64,000 bases of DNA from Arthrobacter woluwensis (GTDB lineage Bacteria; Actinomycetota; Actinomycetes; Actinomycetales; Micrococcaceae): assembly GCF_030816155.1 (NCBI RefSeq), contig NZ_JAUSXR010000001.1, positions 2,604,001 to 2,668,000 of the forward strand. The letters are read 5' to 3'. Below are positions 35,429 through 45,839 of this stretch, piece by piece (within the stretch, counting starts at the first letter, position 1; every line of letters begins with the position of its first letter). The position numbers and the translations under genes are program-made. Below the pieces are notes generated by a model. The model was not told where the DNA came from and searched no databases. It worked only from the letters and a program-made list of their open reading frames with translations.

Positions 35429-37057
35429 TTACTTGGAAACGCTGCCGAGCCGGAACTTGAAGGAGGCGTCCAGCGTGCTGTCCACGCCCTTGACGTTCAC
35501 ACCGGACACGGCCACCTGAGCGCCCTGGAGGAGCGGCAGGGTGGAGATGTCCTGAGCCAGCAGCTTCTGGACATCCTGGATGTCCTTCTCGCGCTGGGTC
35601 TTGTCCTTCTCAGTAAGCTGCTTCGCGATGAGCTTGTCCACCTCGGGGTTCGAGTAGTGGTTGTTCATGAAGCCGCCCTTGGGGAAGAACGGGGTGAGGT
35701 AGTTGTCCGGGTCGGAGAAGTCAGGGAACCAGCCGAGCTGGTAGACCGGGTACGCGTCAGCCTTGGAGGCTTTGTTGTAGGTGACCCACTCGGCGGACTG
35801 CAGGTCCACCTTGAACAGGCCCGACTTCTCGAGCTGATCCTTGACCATGGCGTACTCGTCGCCGGAGGACTTGCCGTAGTGATCCGGGTTGTACTCGAGC
35901 TTCAGGTCCACGGGGGTGGCGACGCCGGCGTCGGCGAGGGCCTTCTTGGCCTTGTCAGCATCCGGCTTGCCATCGGTGCCGTACAGGTCCTTGAAGGAGG
36001 TGTTGGCGCCCAGGAATCCACTCGGGACGTTCGAGAAGAGCGGAAGGTAGGTGCCCTTGTAGACCTGGTCCGCGATCGCCTGGCGGTCCACCAGGTTGGC
36101 GACGGCCTGGCGCACGGCCTGGGCCTTCTTCGGGTCCGCGCCCTGGGCCTTGGCGCCGAACGGCATGGTGTCGTAGTTGAAGACCACGTAGCGCATCTCG
36201 CCACCGGGGCCGACGTGCACCTTGAGCTTGGAGTCCTTCTTGAGGTCATCGATGTCCGTGGCGCTGAGGCTGCGGTTGGCCACGTCGATGGCGCCCTGCT
36301 GGATCTCGAGCTTCATGTTGCTCTGGTCCGTGTAGTACTTGACCGTGGCGCCGCTGTTGGCGGGAGCGCCGAGCAGGCCCTTGTAATCGGCGTACGGCTT
36401 GAAGCTGACCAGGGTGTTCTTGTTGTACGAATCGATCACGTACTGACCGGCGAACGCCTTGCCCTTGACGATGTCCTCATCGGAGAGCAGCTTGTCCGCG
36501 GGGAACACCTCGTCATCGACGATCGGGCCGGCCGGGCTGGACAGGATCTGAGCGAAGGTCTGGTCGTTGGCCTGCTTGAGGGTGAACACCACGGTGGTGG
36601 CGTCCGGGGCCGCGATCGACGCGATGTTGCCGAGGAGGCTGGCGGGGCCGTTCGGGTCGTTGATCTTGATCTGACGGTCGAAGCTGAACTTCACATCCTT
36701 GGAATCCAAAGTGTGTCCGTTCGCCCACTTGAGGCCGGACTTCAGCTTGACGGTGAACTGGGTGGGGCTGGTGAATTCGGCGGACTCCGCGATGTCCGGC
36801 TGAGGCTCGGCACTGCCGGGCTTGGAGTTCATGAGGAACGGGAACACCTGGTTCATCAGCATGAAGGAGCCGTTGTCGTAGGAACCTGCGGGATCCAGTG
36901 CGGTGACCTTGTCGGTGGTGCCGTAGGCGATGGTGGTCCCACCACTGCCCCCGGTGGAGGTCCCCCCGCCGGACGGGCCGGTGCAGGCCGTCAACGCCAG
37001 GGCGGAAACCCCGGCCAGTGCGATAACACTGCGCAGGGCGATCTTGTTCGTTGCCAT
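35429..37057 (-). CDS. Solute-binding lipoprotein of the peptide/nickel ABC importer
   Basis: SBP family 5 protein of 542 residues. A lipoprotein signal ends at LTAC (Cys25), followed by a Gly/Ser/Thr-rich linker. The mature chain carries family features such as EFTSPTQFTVKLKSGLKWANG and a C-terminal NNHYSNPEVDKLIAKQ. AAGGAAG stands before the ATG. First gene of the operon; its long upstream region contains an inverted repeat at 37129-37159 that may be a regulatory site. Substrate (oligopeptide, dipeptide or metal chelate) cannot be distinguished. Confidence 0.95.
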   Translation of the reverse strand: MATNKIALRSVIALAGVSALALTACTGPSGGGTSTGGSGGTTIAYGTTDKVTALDPAGSYDNGSFMLMNQVFPFLMNSKPGSAEPQPDIAESAEFTSPTQFTVKLKSGLKWANGHTLDSKDVKFSFDRQIKINDPNGPASLLGNIASIAAPDATTVVFTLKQANDQTFAQILSSPAGPIVDDEVFPADKLLSDEDIVKGKAFAGQYVIDSYNKNTLVSFKPYADYKGLLGAPANSGATVKYYTDQSNMKLEIQQGAIDVANRSLSATDIDDLKKDSKLKVHVGPGGEMRYVVFNYDTMPFGAKAQGADPKKAQAVRQAVANLVDRQAIADQVYKGTYLPLFSNVPSGFLGANTSFKDLYGTDGKPDADKAKKALADAGVATPVDLKLEYNPDHYGKSSGDEYAMVKDQLEKSGLFKVDLQSAEWVTYNKASKADAYPVYQLGWFPDFSDPDNYLTPFFPKGGFMNNHYSNPEVDKLIAKQLTEKDKTQREKDIQDVQKLLAQDISTLPLLQGAQVAVSGVNVKGVDSTLDASFKFRLGSVSK

Positions 37058-37128
37058 CGGAGAACTTCCTTGTCAGTCTTCCAGCGCGTGGGAACACACG
37101 CTCGCCGGCCCGGGCCACATCTGAAAGA

Positions 37129-37159
37129 AGTGTTGCCAGTTCAGGCCAGACGCAACACT
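37129..37159. promoter_or_regulatory. Inverted repeat upstream of the binding-protein gene
   Basis: AGTGTTGC and GCAACACT, 15 bases apart, about 75 bases before the start of the binding-protein gene. It could be an operator; no cognate regulator is adjacent. Confidence 0.3.
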
Positions 37160-37290
37160 AGCGAATGTGATGCGCAGCACACAACACCTGTTTACCAAAG
37201 TGTGATGCGGCGCGGCCGAAGCGGACGACGGCGGCGCGACTGTTCCGCCGCACGGCACCGGTGCGGTCCGGACTGCACTCCCCCTCCCTT

Positions 37291-37362
37291 CATCGACTGC
37301 TCCACAGGGTTCCTTTTTCACCGGAATCCGGGGCGGAATGGCATCCTATGGAGCAGTCGATG
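37291..37362. repeat. Palindromic repeat family A, copy 2
   Basis: The outer arms CATCGACTGCTCCA and its complement close a 44-base interior with a TTTTTC-CCGG core. The right half GGCATCCTATGGAGCAGTCG is identical in copy 3. It lies in the divergent region between the ABC operon and the GNAT gene, about 80 bases before the GNAT promoter. Confidence 0.85.
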
Positions 37363-37454
37363 GAGGGCGGCAGGAGAGATCCGCACCGATCCGCAGACCC
37401 GTCGCCCCGCGCGCGGGCTTGATATCCCACCCCACGTCTCCTACGCTCACCGGC

Positions 37455-37937
37455 GTGCCCAATTCCCTCATGCTGTCGAACGCCGAGTCACCGGTCTCGC
37501 ACGAGCCGATTCCGGGGGTGCAATTCCGGCCGGTCACGCAGGAGGACCTTCCGGCCATCGGAGAGGCGTACTGGCAGACCTATGTAGGGACGCCCGAGGA
37601 GATGTCCCTGGACGAAGCCACCGCTGACGTTCTGGCCGCGTGGGAGGGTGAATACGGGCGTCTGCTGAGCTCGTCCTCCTTCGGGGCCCGGCACGATGGC
37701 CTGCTCGCGGGCGCCATCCTGACCGTGTCCGATCCACCGTGGGACGACGTGCCCCGCGGACCCTTCATCATCGATCTGTTCGTGCTCCCCGCCTACCGGA
37801 GATCGGGGATCGGGCGGGCCCTCGTGCAGAAGGTCCTGATGGCGCAGCAGGTGGAGGTCGGATTGCGCGTTGACGACTCGGCGACTGCGGCTCGAAGGCT
37901 TTACGAGCAGCTCGGATTTCGGGTTCTGAGTTCCTGA
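37455..37937 (+). CDS. GNAT-family N-acetyltransferase
   Basis: Acetyl-CoA-dependent acetyltransferase fold of 160 residues. FIIDLFVLPAYRRSGIGRALVQKVL is strand 4 plus the CoA pyrophosphate loop (RRSGIGRA), and AARRLYEQLGF is the terminal motif. GTG at 37455 is chosen because TACGCT (37442-37447) ends 7 bases before it, as in other leaderless genes here; an ATG at 37470 is the alternative. Repeat A copies lie on both sides. Substrate unknown. Confidence 0.82.
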   Translation: MPNSLMLSNAESPVSHEPIPGVQFRPVTQEDLPAIGEAYWQTYVGTPEEMSLDEATADVLAAWEGEYGRLLSSSSFGARHDGLLAGAILTVSDPPWDDVPRGPFIIDLFVLPAYRRSGIGRALVQKVLMAQQVEVGLRVDDSATAARRLYEQLGFRVLSS

Positions 37938-37953
37938 TCCCCTTCACCCTTCC

Positions 37954-38023
37954 ATCGGCTGCTCCATAGGATGCCGGAATCACGCTTTTCCGGGAGAGAA
38001 CGGCATCCTATGGAGCAGTCGAT
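37954..38023. repeat. Palindromic repeat family A, copy 3
   Basis: Arms of 23 bases (37954-37976 and 38001-38023) with one G/T mismatch enclose a 24-base loop containing TTTTCCGGGA, shared with copy 1. It starts 16 bases after the GNAT stop. Confidence 0.88.
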
Positions 38024-38047
38024 CAAGGGCGCGGACGGGGAACGCAG

Positions 38048-38081
38048 AAGGCCCCCGGAACTGTGACGTTCCGGGGGCCTT
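38048..38081 (-). terminator. Terminator of the tRNA unit
   Basis: Perfect 14-base arms (AAGGCCCCCGGAAC and complement) with a six-base loop, 6 bases beyond the 3' end of tRNA-Met on the minus strand. Confidence 0.82.
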
Positions 38082-38087
38082 TCTCGG

Positions 38088-38161
38088 TAGCGGCGCCGGG
38101 ACTCGATCCCGGGACCTCACGATTATGAGTCGTGCGCTCTAACCAGCTGAGCTACGCCGCC
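38088..38161 (-). tRNA. tRNA-Met (CAT)
   Basis: 74 bases, cloverleaf complete: acceptor GGCGGCG paired with CGCCGCT (one G-T), D-arm AGCTCAGCTGGTTAGAGC, anticodon loop with CAT (38125-38127 on the complement), T-loop GATCGAGTC. CCA is not encoded. The ACTCATAA loop is shared by elongator tRNA-Met and tRNA-Ile2; the acceptor and stem sequence favour elongator Met. Confidence 0.9.
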
Positions 38162-38223
38162 ACGGATGAGTAAAGCCCATGCCAAGCCGGTCAAAACCGC
38201 CTTGACACAGGCCACTCATCCAG

Positions 38224-38295
38224 AGCCCCCTGCCGGAATCGATCCGGCGACCTCGTTCTTACCAAGAACGCGCTCTACCACTGAGCTAAGGGGGC
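38224..38295 (-). tRNA. tRNA-Thr (GGT)
   Basis: 72 bases: acceptor GCCCCCT/AGGGGGC, D-arm AGCTCAGTGGTAGAGC, anticodon GGT in TTGGTAA (38261-38263 on the complement), T-arm CCGGATCGATTCCGG. CCA is not encoded. It lies 62 bases upstream of tRNA-Met on the same strand, probably one transcript. Confidence 0.95.
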
Positions 38296-38415
38296 AACGA
38301 AGAAATACTTTACCGGATCCGGGGCTGCGCGCCAAATCGAGAATGCACCCACGCCCCGCGTTTGACGCAGATCACATCCGCCCAGCTCATCGGCCTTTTA
38401 CAGCTCTCCGTGGGC

Positions 38416-38846
38416 TCAGACGGGGAGCCTCAGGACCTGCCCGGGAAACAGCAATCCCGGGTTCGGCACGAGCCACGCGTTCAGCGCCGCCAACTCACCC
38501 GCGTCGACACCCCAGCGCGCCGCGATGGACTCCAGAGTCTCCCCCTCCTCCACGGTCACCTCCCGCGGTCGCTCCGGCACGACGACGGCGGCCAGCACCT
38601 CCGTCTCCTCGGGCGCCTCGCCGGGGGTCCCGGCGTCGTCGGGGTCCAGTCCCGCGACGTGCGCCCCGGCAGCAGCCCCGCCGCCCTCGCCGTCGAACGG
38701 CTCAGCGCCTGCCGGCTCAACACCCGCCGGCTCAGCGCCCGCCGGCACAGCGTCGACCGGGGCGTCCTCCCGGTGCGCCGGAACATGCCCTGAATGCGCC
38801 GAAGAGGCGCCCACCCCAGGGGTGAACGCCTCTTCAGAGAAGTTTT

Positions 38847-38853
<7 letters not shown>
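38416..38853 (-). CDS. LysM-domain protein
   Basis: This product of 145 residues ends in a LysM fold (about 98-145): VTVEEGETLESIAARWGV, ELAALN, then PGLLFPGQVLRLP, a peptidoglycan-binding module. Residues 1-95 are acidic, Ala/Pro/Gly-rich and contain a degenerate PAGAEPAG repeat. There is no signal peptide, which is odd for a wall-binding domain; the protein may be cytoplasmic or exported by another route. The GTG start overlaps the end of deaD by 7 bases, and a hairpin lies inside its first codons. The exact start is uncertain; the LysM part is not. Confidence 0.72.
38801..38835 (-). terminator. Hairpin inside the start of the LysM gene
   Basis: GAAGAGGCG and CGCCTCTTC arms with inner ACCCC/GGGGT pairing, 12 bases beyond the deaD stop on the minus strand. 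On the plus strand the hairpin is followed by a T6 run. It could weaken read-through from deaD into the LysM gene. Confidence 0.5.
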
Positions 38854-41054
<2,201 letters not shown>

Positions 41055-41513
41055 GGTGGAGGAACCTCATTCATTCCAGCCGGGCGGGCACACACACAGT
41101 CAGGGGCGGCCGCCAGTACGGGCATCGGAGCCGGTTGACCCGATGCTCGGAAACCCAGCGCTCTTGCAATCCCATGGCCAGGCATCCCACTGCATCCCTG
41201 TCGCTCTCTCAGCGAGTTCTGCGCAGTGCTTTCTTCCGAGCCTCTACGTGCTCAGCCGGCCGTTCCATGAATTGCCCACACACCCTGTGGACCCCTTGTT
41301 CAACCTGTCCTGCCTCAAAAATTGGGCAGGATAAATGGAAAACCGGATTGGGGGATGTCTCCATCATACGGGACGCCCCGGGCCCTGCGCCACACGACGG
41401 CGGCAGCTCGCGGTGTTAGCTTGGCCACAGAGGGGGCGCGACGCCGTCGTCGGCGCAGTGATCCGGTGCAGCGATCCGGCATAGGGAGCCGGCGCAGAAG
41501 TCAGCGGTGCAAC
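41055..41513 (-). other. Long untranslated leader region of deaD
   Basis: There is no gene in these 459 bases. The part at 41160-41360 is clearly less GC-rich than its surroundings and contains CCTGCC/GGCAGG complementary segments (about 41308-41333). A TATGAT-like -10 occurs on the minus strand near 41367. The length and composition fit a structured 5' leader controlling deaD; the promoter position is tentative. Confidence 0.4.
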
Positions 41514-42170
41514 TCAGCGGCCGAGGCGCTTCTCCAGCTTCTCGAACTTCACGTGATACTCGTCCTGCAGCACGATGTGGCCGTCCGCCTCGGCGTCCCG
41601 CAAGGCATCGACCATCTCGAGGGTCGGCTCGCTGAACCACTGCCCCACGGTGATGCCGTGGTCCGGGACATACACCCGGTGGACATGGTCGCCCTCGCGG
41701 ATGTCGCCGGTCTTGATGACCCGCAGATAGCAGCCCACCCGGCCCTCCTGCGTGAAACGGCGGACCCAGGCCGCCTCCTCCACGCGGCGCTGGAAAGTGG
41801 CGCATGGGACGCGCGGCGAGGTCACTTCGAGTTCGACGTCGGTCCCGATCCTCCAGCGTTCCCCGATCACGGCCTGCGTGGTGGCGATGCCCGCGAGGCG
41901 CAGGTTCTCGCCGAAGTAACCGGCAGGGACGTCCCGGCCGAGCTCAGCGGCCCAGTGGTCCGCGTCCTCCTGGGAGTACGCGTAGACCGCCTGATCGAAC
42001 CCGCCGTGGTTGGCGCGGTCCGCCTGGACGTCGCCGTGGAGGCCCAGCCGGTGGACCGTGACGGGACCCTCAACGGGTCGCTTGTCGATGGCGGTGACCC
42101 CCACCCGGCCCTCGGGGTCGGGACGGAGTTCGTGGACGCGGCACACGGCCAGCACGGTTCCGGGATGCAT
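41514..42170 (-). CDS. MOSC-domain protein (YiiM-like)
   Basis: A product of 218 residues with the MOSC beta-barrel. The sulfur-carrying Cys123 is in TSPRVPCATFQ, and GLHGDVQADRANHGG and YFGENLRL are family motifs. YiiM-like MOSC proteins bind molybdenum cofactor and reduce N-hydroxylated compounds such as 6-hydroxylaminopurine. TAGGCT (42177-42182 on the complement) ends 6 bases before the ATG, so the transcript is probably leaderless. The C-terminal 60 residues are the helical YiiM extension. Confidence 0.9.
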   Translation of the reverse strand: MHPGTVLAVCRVHELRPDPEGRVGVTAIDKRPVEGPVTVHRLGLHGDVQADRANHGGFDQAVYAYSQEDADHWAAELGRDVPAGYFGENLRLAGIATTQAVIGERWRIGTDVELEVTSPRVPCATFQRRVEEAAWVRRFTQEGRVGCYLRVIKTGDIREGDHVHRVYVPDHGITVGQWFSEPTLEMVDALRDAEADGHIVLQDEYHVKFEKLEKRLGR

Positions 42171-42254
42171 GCGACCAGCCTACTAAAGCCCACATCACCC
42201 GGGAACGGGCCGGTTCGACTCGCAGCCCACGGGAGTCCGGACTACCGTGAGGCC

Positions 42255-42668
42255 ATGGACTCCGCCTACCGTTTCTCCACGCTGCTCGATGACATGGACC
42301 GCGAACAGGTGCACCGCTGGCTCAGCGAACAGGCCTACTGGGCGCAGGGACGGCCGCGGCCGAGGCAGGACGCCGCCATGGACTCCTCCCGGAACTACGG
42401 GGTGTTCGACCGGTCCACGGGCCGGCAGGTGGCCTACGCCCGGGTGGTCACCGATGGAGTGACCTTCGCGTGGCTCTGCGATGTCTTCGTGGATCCCGCG
42501 GTCCGCGGCCAGGGCGTCGGCAAGGACCTGATCGGCGGAGTGATCGCCGACCTCGAGCCGCTGGGCCTGCGGCGCGTGCTCCTGGCGACCGCCGATGCGC
42601 ACGGGCTCTATGAGCAGTACGGCTTCGGGCCGCTGGGCGATCCCTCCCGCTTCATGGTGAAGCTCTGA
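42255..42668 (+). CDS. GNAT-family acetyltransferase
   Basis: A 137-residue product. LCDVFVDPAVRGQGVGKDLIGGVI is the acetyl-CoA loop region, and LATADAHGLYEQYGFGPL the end of the fold. TACCGT lies 6 bases before the ATG (leaderless). It diverges from the MOSC gene and converges with kdpE, its stop being 13 bases from the kdpE stop. Substrate unknown. Confidence 0.87.
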   Translation: MDSAYRFSTLLDDMDREQVHRWLSEQAYWAQGRPRPRQDAAMDSSRNYGVFDRSTGRQVAYARVVTDGVTFAWLCDVFVDPAVRGQGVGKDLIGGVIADLEPLGLRRVLLATADAHGLYEQYGFGPLGDPSRFMVKL

Positions 42669-42681
42669 CCCGGCCTGCGCC

Positions 42682-43356
42682 CTACGGCTCGAAGCGGTAG
42701 CCCATCCCGGCTTCGGTGATGAGGTGCCGGGGCGTGGCCGGATCCTTCTCCAGCTTGCGGCGCAACTGGTTCAGGTAGACGCGGAGGTACTGCGTCTCCT
42801 TGGCATACGCCGGCCCCCACACCTGCAGGAGCAACTGCTGCTGGCTGACCAGCCGGCCCTGATTCCGCACCAGGATCTCGAGGATGCTCCATTCCGTGGG
42901 CGTCAGCCGCACCTCGGCCCCCTCCCGGGTGACCTTCCGCGCGGCCAGGTCCACCGTGAAATCCGCGCCTTGGACCTGCGGGATCTCCTGCACGACGGCG
43001 GAGCGCCGGGTCGCGGCCCTCAGCCTCGCCATGAGCTCTTCGATACCGAAGGGTTTGGTCACGTAGTCGTCGGCCCCGGCGTCGAGCGCGGCCACCTTGT
43101 CCTGCGACCCGTGCCGCGCCGACAGCACGATGACCGGCACCAGGCTCCACTGCCGGAGCCAGCGGATGAAATCCACGCCGTCCTCATCGGGCAGTCCCAG
43201 ATCCAGGATGACCACCTCGGGCTGCTCGTCGGCGGCGAGCCGTCGGGCCACGGCGGCATTCGGCGCCAGCAGCGGCTGGTAGCCATGCGCCTTGAAGTTC
43301 AGCTGGAGCGCCCGGGCGATCCCGGACTCGTCCTCCACCACCAGGACCTTCGTCAT
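42682..43356 (-). CDS. kdpE: KdpE-type response regulator
   Basis: OmpR-family regulator of 224 residues. The receiver has Glu8-Asp9, the phosphoacceptor Asp52 in VILDLGLPDEDG, and a conserved Lys in VTKPFGIEEL. The C-terminal winged helix has LTPTEWSILEILVRNQGRLVS. ATG overlaps the kinase stop by four bases. In the classic system it activates kdpFABC at low K+ or osmotic stress; no kdpFABC genes lie in this window, so targets are elsewhere or have changed. Confidence 0.9.
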   Translation of the reverse strand: MTKVLVVEDESGIARALQLNFKAHGYQPLLAPNAAVARRLAADEQPEVVILDLGLPDEDGVDFIRWLRQWSLVPVIVLSARHGSQDKVAALDAGADDYVTKPFGIEELMARLRAATRRSAVVQEIPQVQGADFTVDLAARKVTREGAEVRLTPTEWSILEILVRNQGRLVSQQQLLLQVWGPAYAKETQYLRVYLNQLRRKLEKDPATPRHLITEAGMGYRFEP

Positions 43357-44891
43357 GGCCGCCCCTCCGTCGACGGTGCGTTCATGGCTGCCGGACCCGG
43401 ACCCATTTCGCCCGGGTCCGCCCTGCCCGGCCCCGCGGACAACGGCAGCGTCAGGACCATCGTCAGGCCTCCACCGGGAGTCTCCTCCGCGTGAAGCCGG
43501 CCGCCCATGGCCAGGGTGAAGCCACGGGCCACCGCGAGCCCCAGTCCGACGCCCCGGACCCCGCCCTGCGAGGAATCGTGGAGGCTCTGGAAGGGCCGGA
43601 ACAGCTCCTCCTGGCGTTCCAGGTCCAGGCCCGGGCCATGGTCCGCCAGCCTCAGTTCCGCCGCGGGCCGCCCGCACAGCACCACGCCCTCCCGGGCCGT
43701 GAGCGTGATCCGGGACCCCCGCCCGTGCCGGACCGCGTTCTCCACGACGTTCGCCACCACCCGCTCCAGCATGCCGGGGTCCGCTTCCACGGGCGGCCGT
43801 CCGTCGACGTCCAGCGTCACCAGCCCGGCCGGGACACCCTGCAGCGCCGAACCCATCACCTGGATCCAGCGCACGGGCTGCAGCAGCGGCGCGGCCGATT
43901 CGCCCGTGAGCCGGGACATGTCCAGCAGGTTGGCCACGAGGGACGACAGCCGGTCCGTGTAATCCTCCACGGAGGCCAGGAGCTCCGCCCGTTCTTCCGC
44001 GCTGAATTCGATGCCCGGCTGCCGCAGCGTGGCCACATTGAGCTTGATGGCCGCGATGGGCGTCCGCAGATCGTGGGAGACGGCCTGGAGGATGGCCGTG
44101 CGCATCACGTTGCCCTCGCTGAGCTTCGCGTTCTCCTGCTGGCTCACCACGAGTTCCTGCCGCTCCCGCACGGCCACCACCAGGGCTACGAACGCCCCGA
44201 GCAGGTGCTGCTGCCGGGCGTCCAGTTCGGCTCCGCCCACCAGGAGCCGGTACTGGTCCCCGACGGCGACGGCGGCCTCCGCTGCCGCCGACCGCGCCGG
44301 CGCCTCGGGCGACGTGCTGGCGAGCAGGCGTTCCACCTGCGCGCCCTGCGGCCACGCGCCGTCGTCCTCCACGGAGAGCAGGGAGACCGGGCGGCCGTCC
44401 AGCGTTTCGCTCAGGCGGTGCAGGAACGACTCGAGGGAGTCGTCCGAGCCGAGGATGCGCAGGGCCAGGCCATTGAGGAGGGAGGCTTCGTCGCGGGCCT
44501 GCTCGGCCTGGATGGCGCGGCGGCCGGCCAGGCCGACCGCGAGCGCCATGGAGCACGCCACCACCAGGAAGATCACTACGGTGACGGCGGCCTTCGGATC
44601 GACCATGTGGAAGGACCCGATGGGCTGAGTGGAGAAGAGATTGAGCAGCAGGGTCGCGACCACTGAGGCCAGGACGGCCGGCCAGAGCCCGCCGAGCGCA
44701 GCCACCAGGACCGCCACCGCCAGGTGCAGGAGCATGACCACCGGGAAGTCACGGAACCCGGTGGCGGTGACCGCGGCCTCGAGGACCGCAGGGAGGACGA
44801 TCGCCAGAACCAGGCCCAGCCCGGGCCGCTGCACCCCGAACAGTCTCCGGGCCCAGGTGCGGGTCAGCGCCCAGTTCTGCGTCTGCGTCAT
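43353..44891 (-). CDS. KdpD-like sensor kinase lacking the N-terminal KdpD domain
   Basis: A histidine kinase of 512 residues: a four-span DUF4118 membrane domain (about 25-125), a GAF-like linker (about 140-260), HisKA with HDLRTPIAAIKLNV, and an HATPase with VVENAVRHG, DHGPGLD and GVGLGLAVARGF. Complete KdpD proteins have about 850-900 residues, because an N-terminal nucleotide/Usp sensor region precedes the membrane part; it is absent here. The start at 44891 is a well-placed ATG before the membrane domain, and upstream in-frame sequence is low in domain content. Confidence 0.88.
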   Translation of the reverse strand: MTQTQNWALTRTWARRLFGVQRPGLGLVLAIVLPAVLEAAVTATGFRDFPVVMLLHLAVAVLVAALGGLWPAVLASVVATLLLNLFSTQPIGSFHMVDPKAAVTVVIFLVVACSMALAVGLAGRRAIQAEQARDEASLLNGLALRILGSDDSLESFLHRLSETLDGRPVSLLSVEDDGAWPQGAQVERLLASTSPEAPARSAAAEAAVAVGDQYRLLVGGAELDARQQHLLGAFVALVVAVRERQELVVSQQENAKLSEGNVMRTAILQAVSHDLRTPIAAIKLNVATLRQPGIEFSAEERAELLASVEDYTDRLSSLVANLLDMSRLTGESAAPLLQPVRWIQVMGSALQGVPAGLVTLDVDGRPPVEADPGMLERVVANVVENAVRHGRGSRITLTAREGVVLCGRPAAELRLADHGPGLDLERQEELFRPFQSLHDSSQGGVRGVGLGLAVARGFTLAMGGRLHAEETPGGGLTMVLTLPLSAGPGRADPGEMGPGPAAMNAPSTEGRP

Positions 44892-45114
44892 GGCACCAGT
44901 CTCGCAGGCCTGGCCGGGCCCCGCGGAACGCCCACGGAAGGTCCGCCCCCGGGCCTCCGGGGCAGGATGGGCAGTCCTCCCCATGTCATCCGCCTTCCTT
45001 TCCGGTCCCGTCTCAGTACACTGAGCGTGATCGGTCACACCGTGCCGGATGCGCCGCCGCCTGCCGGGCCGCGTCCGGCAAGGTCACGGAAGCACTCGCG
45101 GGGAGGACAGGCCC

Positions 45115-45837
45115 ATGGCCCACAACGACACACCGTCCGGAGCGGAGCAGCCCCCACAGGGGGATCCCGCCGGCATGCCGCCAGCGGACAGTGGTGCGGG
45201 ACGGCGCAAAGACGGCTCCTCCCCCACCCCTCCCTGGCAGCCGCCTCAGCCGCCGCTGCACGAGGATTTCGCGGCGGCCGGCGCTCCCGGACAGCCGCCC
45301 TACGGCGCCGGCATTCCGCCCCACGGCGGAGCGGCTCCGGAATCTTCCCCCGCCGGGTACGGCGGCAGCGCGGCGCCCGCCGTGGACCCGTTCGCCCTCG
45401 AAGCCGAGGCCACCGAACGCCGGAACACCAAGCGGAAGCGGCGGCGCACCGTCGTCATCACCCTCGGCGTGACCGCCCTGCTGGCCGGCACGATCACTGC
45501 CGTGGTCGCCAGCCAGAACGACGACGACGATTACGCCCAGGTCTGCACCGACGAATCCACGCAGCAGCGCGTGGAGGACTCGAAGTGCGAGGATTCCGGC
45601 GCCAGCAGCACGGCCGGACGCAGCCACACGCACTACGGCTGGTACTTCTTCCCCCGCGGCAGCAGCATCCCGGCGATCGGCTCCTCCGTGAAGAACTACT
45701 CGGGCGGCACGTCCACCCTGCCCAAGGGTTCTCACGCCGCGAAGGGCTTCTCCTCCAAGGGCGGCAGCTTCACCAAGAGCACCACGAGCCGCGGCGGCTT
45801 CGGAAAGAGCTCCGGCGGCCGAAGCACGGGAGGCTGA
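45115..45837 (+). CDS. Membrane-anchored YgiB-like protein
   Basis: This protein of 240 residues has a long Pro/Gly-rich cytoplasmic part (1-105), a basic RRNTKRKRRR stop, one span (about 118-135), and an outer domain. The outer domain has two Cys (CTDESTQQRVEDSKCE), GWYFFPRGSSIPAIG, and a Ser/Gly/Lys-rich tail. The Cys pair, the W-x-F-P-x-G segment and the downstream ATP-grasp partner resemble the YgiB (DUF1190) - YgiC pair of enterobacteria; that link is by context and pattern, not proven. The GGAGG site before ATG 45115 fixes the start. Next gene after 2 bases. Confidence 0.6.
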   Translation: MAHNDTPSGAEQPPQGDPAGMPPADSGAGRRKDGSSPTPPWQPPQPPLHEDFAAAGAPGQPPYGAGIPPHGGAAPESSPAGYGGSAAPAVDPFALEAEATERRNTKRKRRRTVVITLGVTALLAGTITAVVASQNDDDDYAQVCTDESTQQRVEDSKCEDSGASSTAGRSHTHYGWYFFPRGSSIPAIGSSVKNYSGGTSTLPKGSHAAKGFSSKGGSFTKSTTSRGGFGKSSGGRSTGG

Positions 45838-45839
45838 GC

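Noticed and set aside
35426..37627. A 733-codon plus-strand frame opposite the binding-protein gene
   Set aside because: Antisense to a clear lipoprotein gene and runs through repeat A into the GNAT gene in the wrong frame.
37291..38023. Insertion sequence or integron cassette around the GNAT gene
   Set aside because: No transposase, no target-site duplication and no attC-like asymmetry; kept only as a repeat-bracketed gene.
38088..38295. tRNA-associated integration site
   Set aside because: Both tRNAs are intact, with no partial duplicate of their 3' ends and no integrase in the window.
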